A stretch of 8,626 nt of DNA, from NCBI GenBank assembly GCA_007122505.1, contig SKTQ01000149.1:1-8626 (forward strand). The letters are read 5' to 3'. The first letter of the stretch is position 1; each line of letters begins with the position of its first letter. Source of the DNA: Bacteroidales bacterium (GTDB taxonomy: Bacteria; Bacteroidota; Bacteroidia; Bacteroidales; UBA7960). Below the pieces are notes generated by a model. That model made no database searches. It saw only the letters and a list, made by a program, of their open reading frames with translations, and was not told where the DNA came from. Made by a program: the position numbers and the translations under genes. Below, in pieces: positions 7,765 through 8,626 of this stretch.

Positions 7765-7808
7765 GATATTTCAGGAATGAGTGAGTTCTCACCCATTCCT
7801 GAAATATC
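7765..7808 (+). terminator. Long inverted repeat (21-bp arms) after the S8 gene, probable terminator or transcript-end hairpin
   Basis: The left arm 7765-7785 (GATATTTCAGGAATGAGTGAG) pairs with the right arm 7788-7808 (CTCACCCATTCCTGAAATATC). There is a single A/C mismatch (7780 with 7793) and a central TT, so the loop opens to about 4 nt in practice. It starts 12 nt after the S8 stop codon. The downstream T-rich stretch (7818-7829, broken by GG) starts about 9 nt after the stem, so it is not a textbook U-tract. It would separate the S8 transcript from the following C25 gene or protect the S8 mRNA 3' end. An almost perfect palindrome could also be a protein-binding site. Confidence 0.6.
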
Positions 7809-7886
7809 AGGACTCTGTTTTTGGTTTTTCCCTGCAGAGTTTCACGGATACCGCTTTATTTGCTAACTATAACGAATGTTTCCAAC

Positions 7887-8626
7887 ATGAAAAAAAAACC
7901 GACTACTATGTTATTCAGAACGTTCTTTGCAATGATCGTTCTGATATTTGTGAATGGTCAGCTCTTTGCCGGTTTGCCTTCCATAAGACTACAGGCTGAA
8001 CGGAGCATAACTGAAGTCACAGAAAACAGCTTTAATTTAACCAAAATGCATGTTGCCTATGATGTATTGAATTATTTGAAAGTAGAAACAGCACAGGGAA
8101 CATTTACCGAATTGATCATACCCGGTGGATACAGCACAGGTACAATTGGAACACCAAAACTTCCCGCAACCAATAAGCTGCTGGAGATCCCTTTTGGCGC
8201 TGAAGTTGAAGTGATTGTAACAGGATATACAACAGAGGAATATCTTTTATCTGACTACGGTATCCAGCATCCGTTAATGCCGGTACAGCCATCACTCCGC
8301 AAGGATCAGCAGGTGGAGGATGTTCCTTTTAAATACAATGACCGCCATTATGAAACAGACGCATTAATCGCTTATGATCTGGCCTCAGTTGAAATCCTGG
8401 GTGTAATGAGGGCGCAACGCCTTGGGCGGCTTACTATTGCACCGGTGCAATATAACCCTGTTGAAGGGATTATCCGGGTGTATAACAATATTCAGATTGA
8501 AGTGCATTATAAAGGAGCCGATGCAGAGCTTTCCCGTTTAATAAAGGCGTCCACCTATTCACCATATTTTGATATTGTTTACCAACAGGTGATTAACCCC
8601 TTTCATACACGAGACATTTTTGACGA
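7887..8626 (+). CDS. Second gingipain-type (C25) protease, N-terminal 246 residues, runs off the right edge
   Basis: The open frame begins at the ATG at 7887 and continues to the window end. It encodes a signal peptide (MKKKPTTMLFRTFFAMIVLI, then FVNGQLFA) followed by a C25-type propeptide. Supporting stretches are ELIIPGGYSTGTIGTPKLPA (~75-94), LLEIPFGAEVEVIVTG (~98-113), the RLTIAPVQYNPVEGIIRVYN segment (181-200) that parallels the same place in the minus-strand paralogue, and TYSPYFDIVYQQVINPF (~223-239), which in this family leads to the start of the mature protease. The catalytic domain is entirely outside the window, so the assignment rests on the propeptide. The three lysines and hydrophobic core directly after the ATG support this start. 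It lies 134 bp after the S8 gene, beyond a strong hairpin, so it may have its own promoter. Whether it ends in a dockerin or a T9SS tail cannot be seen. Confidence 0.85.
   Translation, partial: MKKKPTTMLFRTFFAMIVLIFVNGQLFAGLPSIRLQAERSITEVTENSFNLTKMHVAYDVLNYLKVETAQGTFTELIIPGGYSTGTIGTPKLPATNKLLEIPFGAEVEVIVTGYTTEEYLLSDYGIQHPLMPVQPSLRKDQQVEDVPFKYNDRHYETDALIAYDLASVEILGVMRAQRLGRLTIAPVQYNPVEGIIRVYNNIQIEVHYKGADAELSRLIKASTYSPYFDIVYQQVINPFHTRDIFD

Noticed and set aside
7821..7862. TTG plus TTTATTTG as a promoter for the downstream C25 gene
   Set aside because: The -7 box has one mismatch and the spacing of about 31 nt is too long for the Bacteroidetes consensus.
7781..7999. 72-residue plus-strand open frame between the S8 and C25 genes
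   Set aside because: It begins inside the hairpin's left arm and overlaps the C25 signal peptide in a different frame, and the C25 frame is clearly the coding one.

Overview
The window looks like an accessory, secreted-enzyme locus of a Bacteroidetes-type bacterium, probably an anaerobe or particle degrader. The evidence is gingipain-type (family C25) proteases with their characteristic propeptide, a secreted peptidylarginine deiminase (PAD) closely resembling the Porphyromonas enzyme PPAD, AT-rich leaders without Shine-Dalgarno sequences, and one exact copy of the Bacteroidetes -7 box (TAnnTTTG). Every recognisable product carries an N-terminal signal peptide, so the whole locus acts outside the cytoplasm. 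No RNA gene, CRISPR array, transposase or tRNA was seen.

Layout. Positions 1-1142 (minus strand) hold the N-terminal part of a C25 protease that runs off the left edge. Positions 1143-1591 are an AT-rich divergent intergenic region. On the plus strand follow a small secreted protein that is essentially one cohesin domain (1592-2062), a PPAD-like deiminase ending in a type I dockerin (2239-4197), a large subtilisin-family (S8) protease with a dockerin near its C-terminus (4258-7752), a strong 21-bp hairpin (7765-7808), and the start of a second C25 protease (7887 to the right edge). The cohesin, deiminase and S8 genes are separated by 176 and 60 bp and may form one transcript.

How the genes may work together. 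Cohesin and dockerin modules are the plug-and-socket pair of cellulosomes, but the enzymes here attack proteins rather than plant polysaccharide. Gingipain-type proteases that cut after Arg expose C-terminal arginines, and PPAD converts C-terminal Arg to citrulline. The deiminase here keeps the PPAD catalytic residues and the two arginines that read the substrate C-terminus. The best single hypothesis is a secreted, cohesin-dockerin-assembled complex for proteolysis and protein citrullination. It is inference: cohesin binding, the Arg specificity of the C25 enzymes (whose catalytic parts lie outside the window) and co-transcription are not shown by sequence alone.

Limits. Residue comparisons were made by eye from memory of the families, with no alignment or database search.
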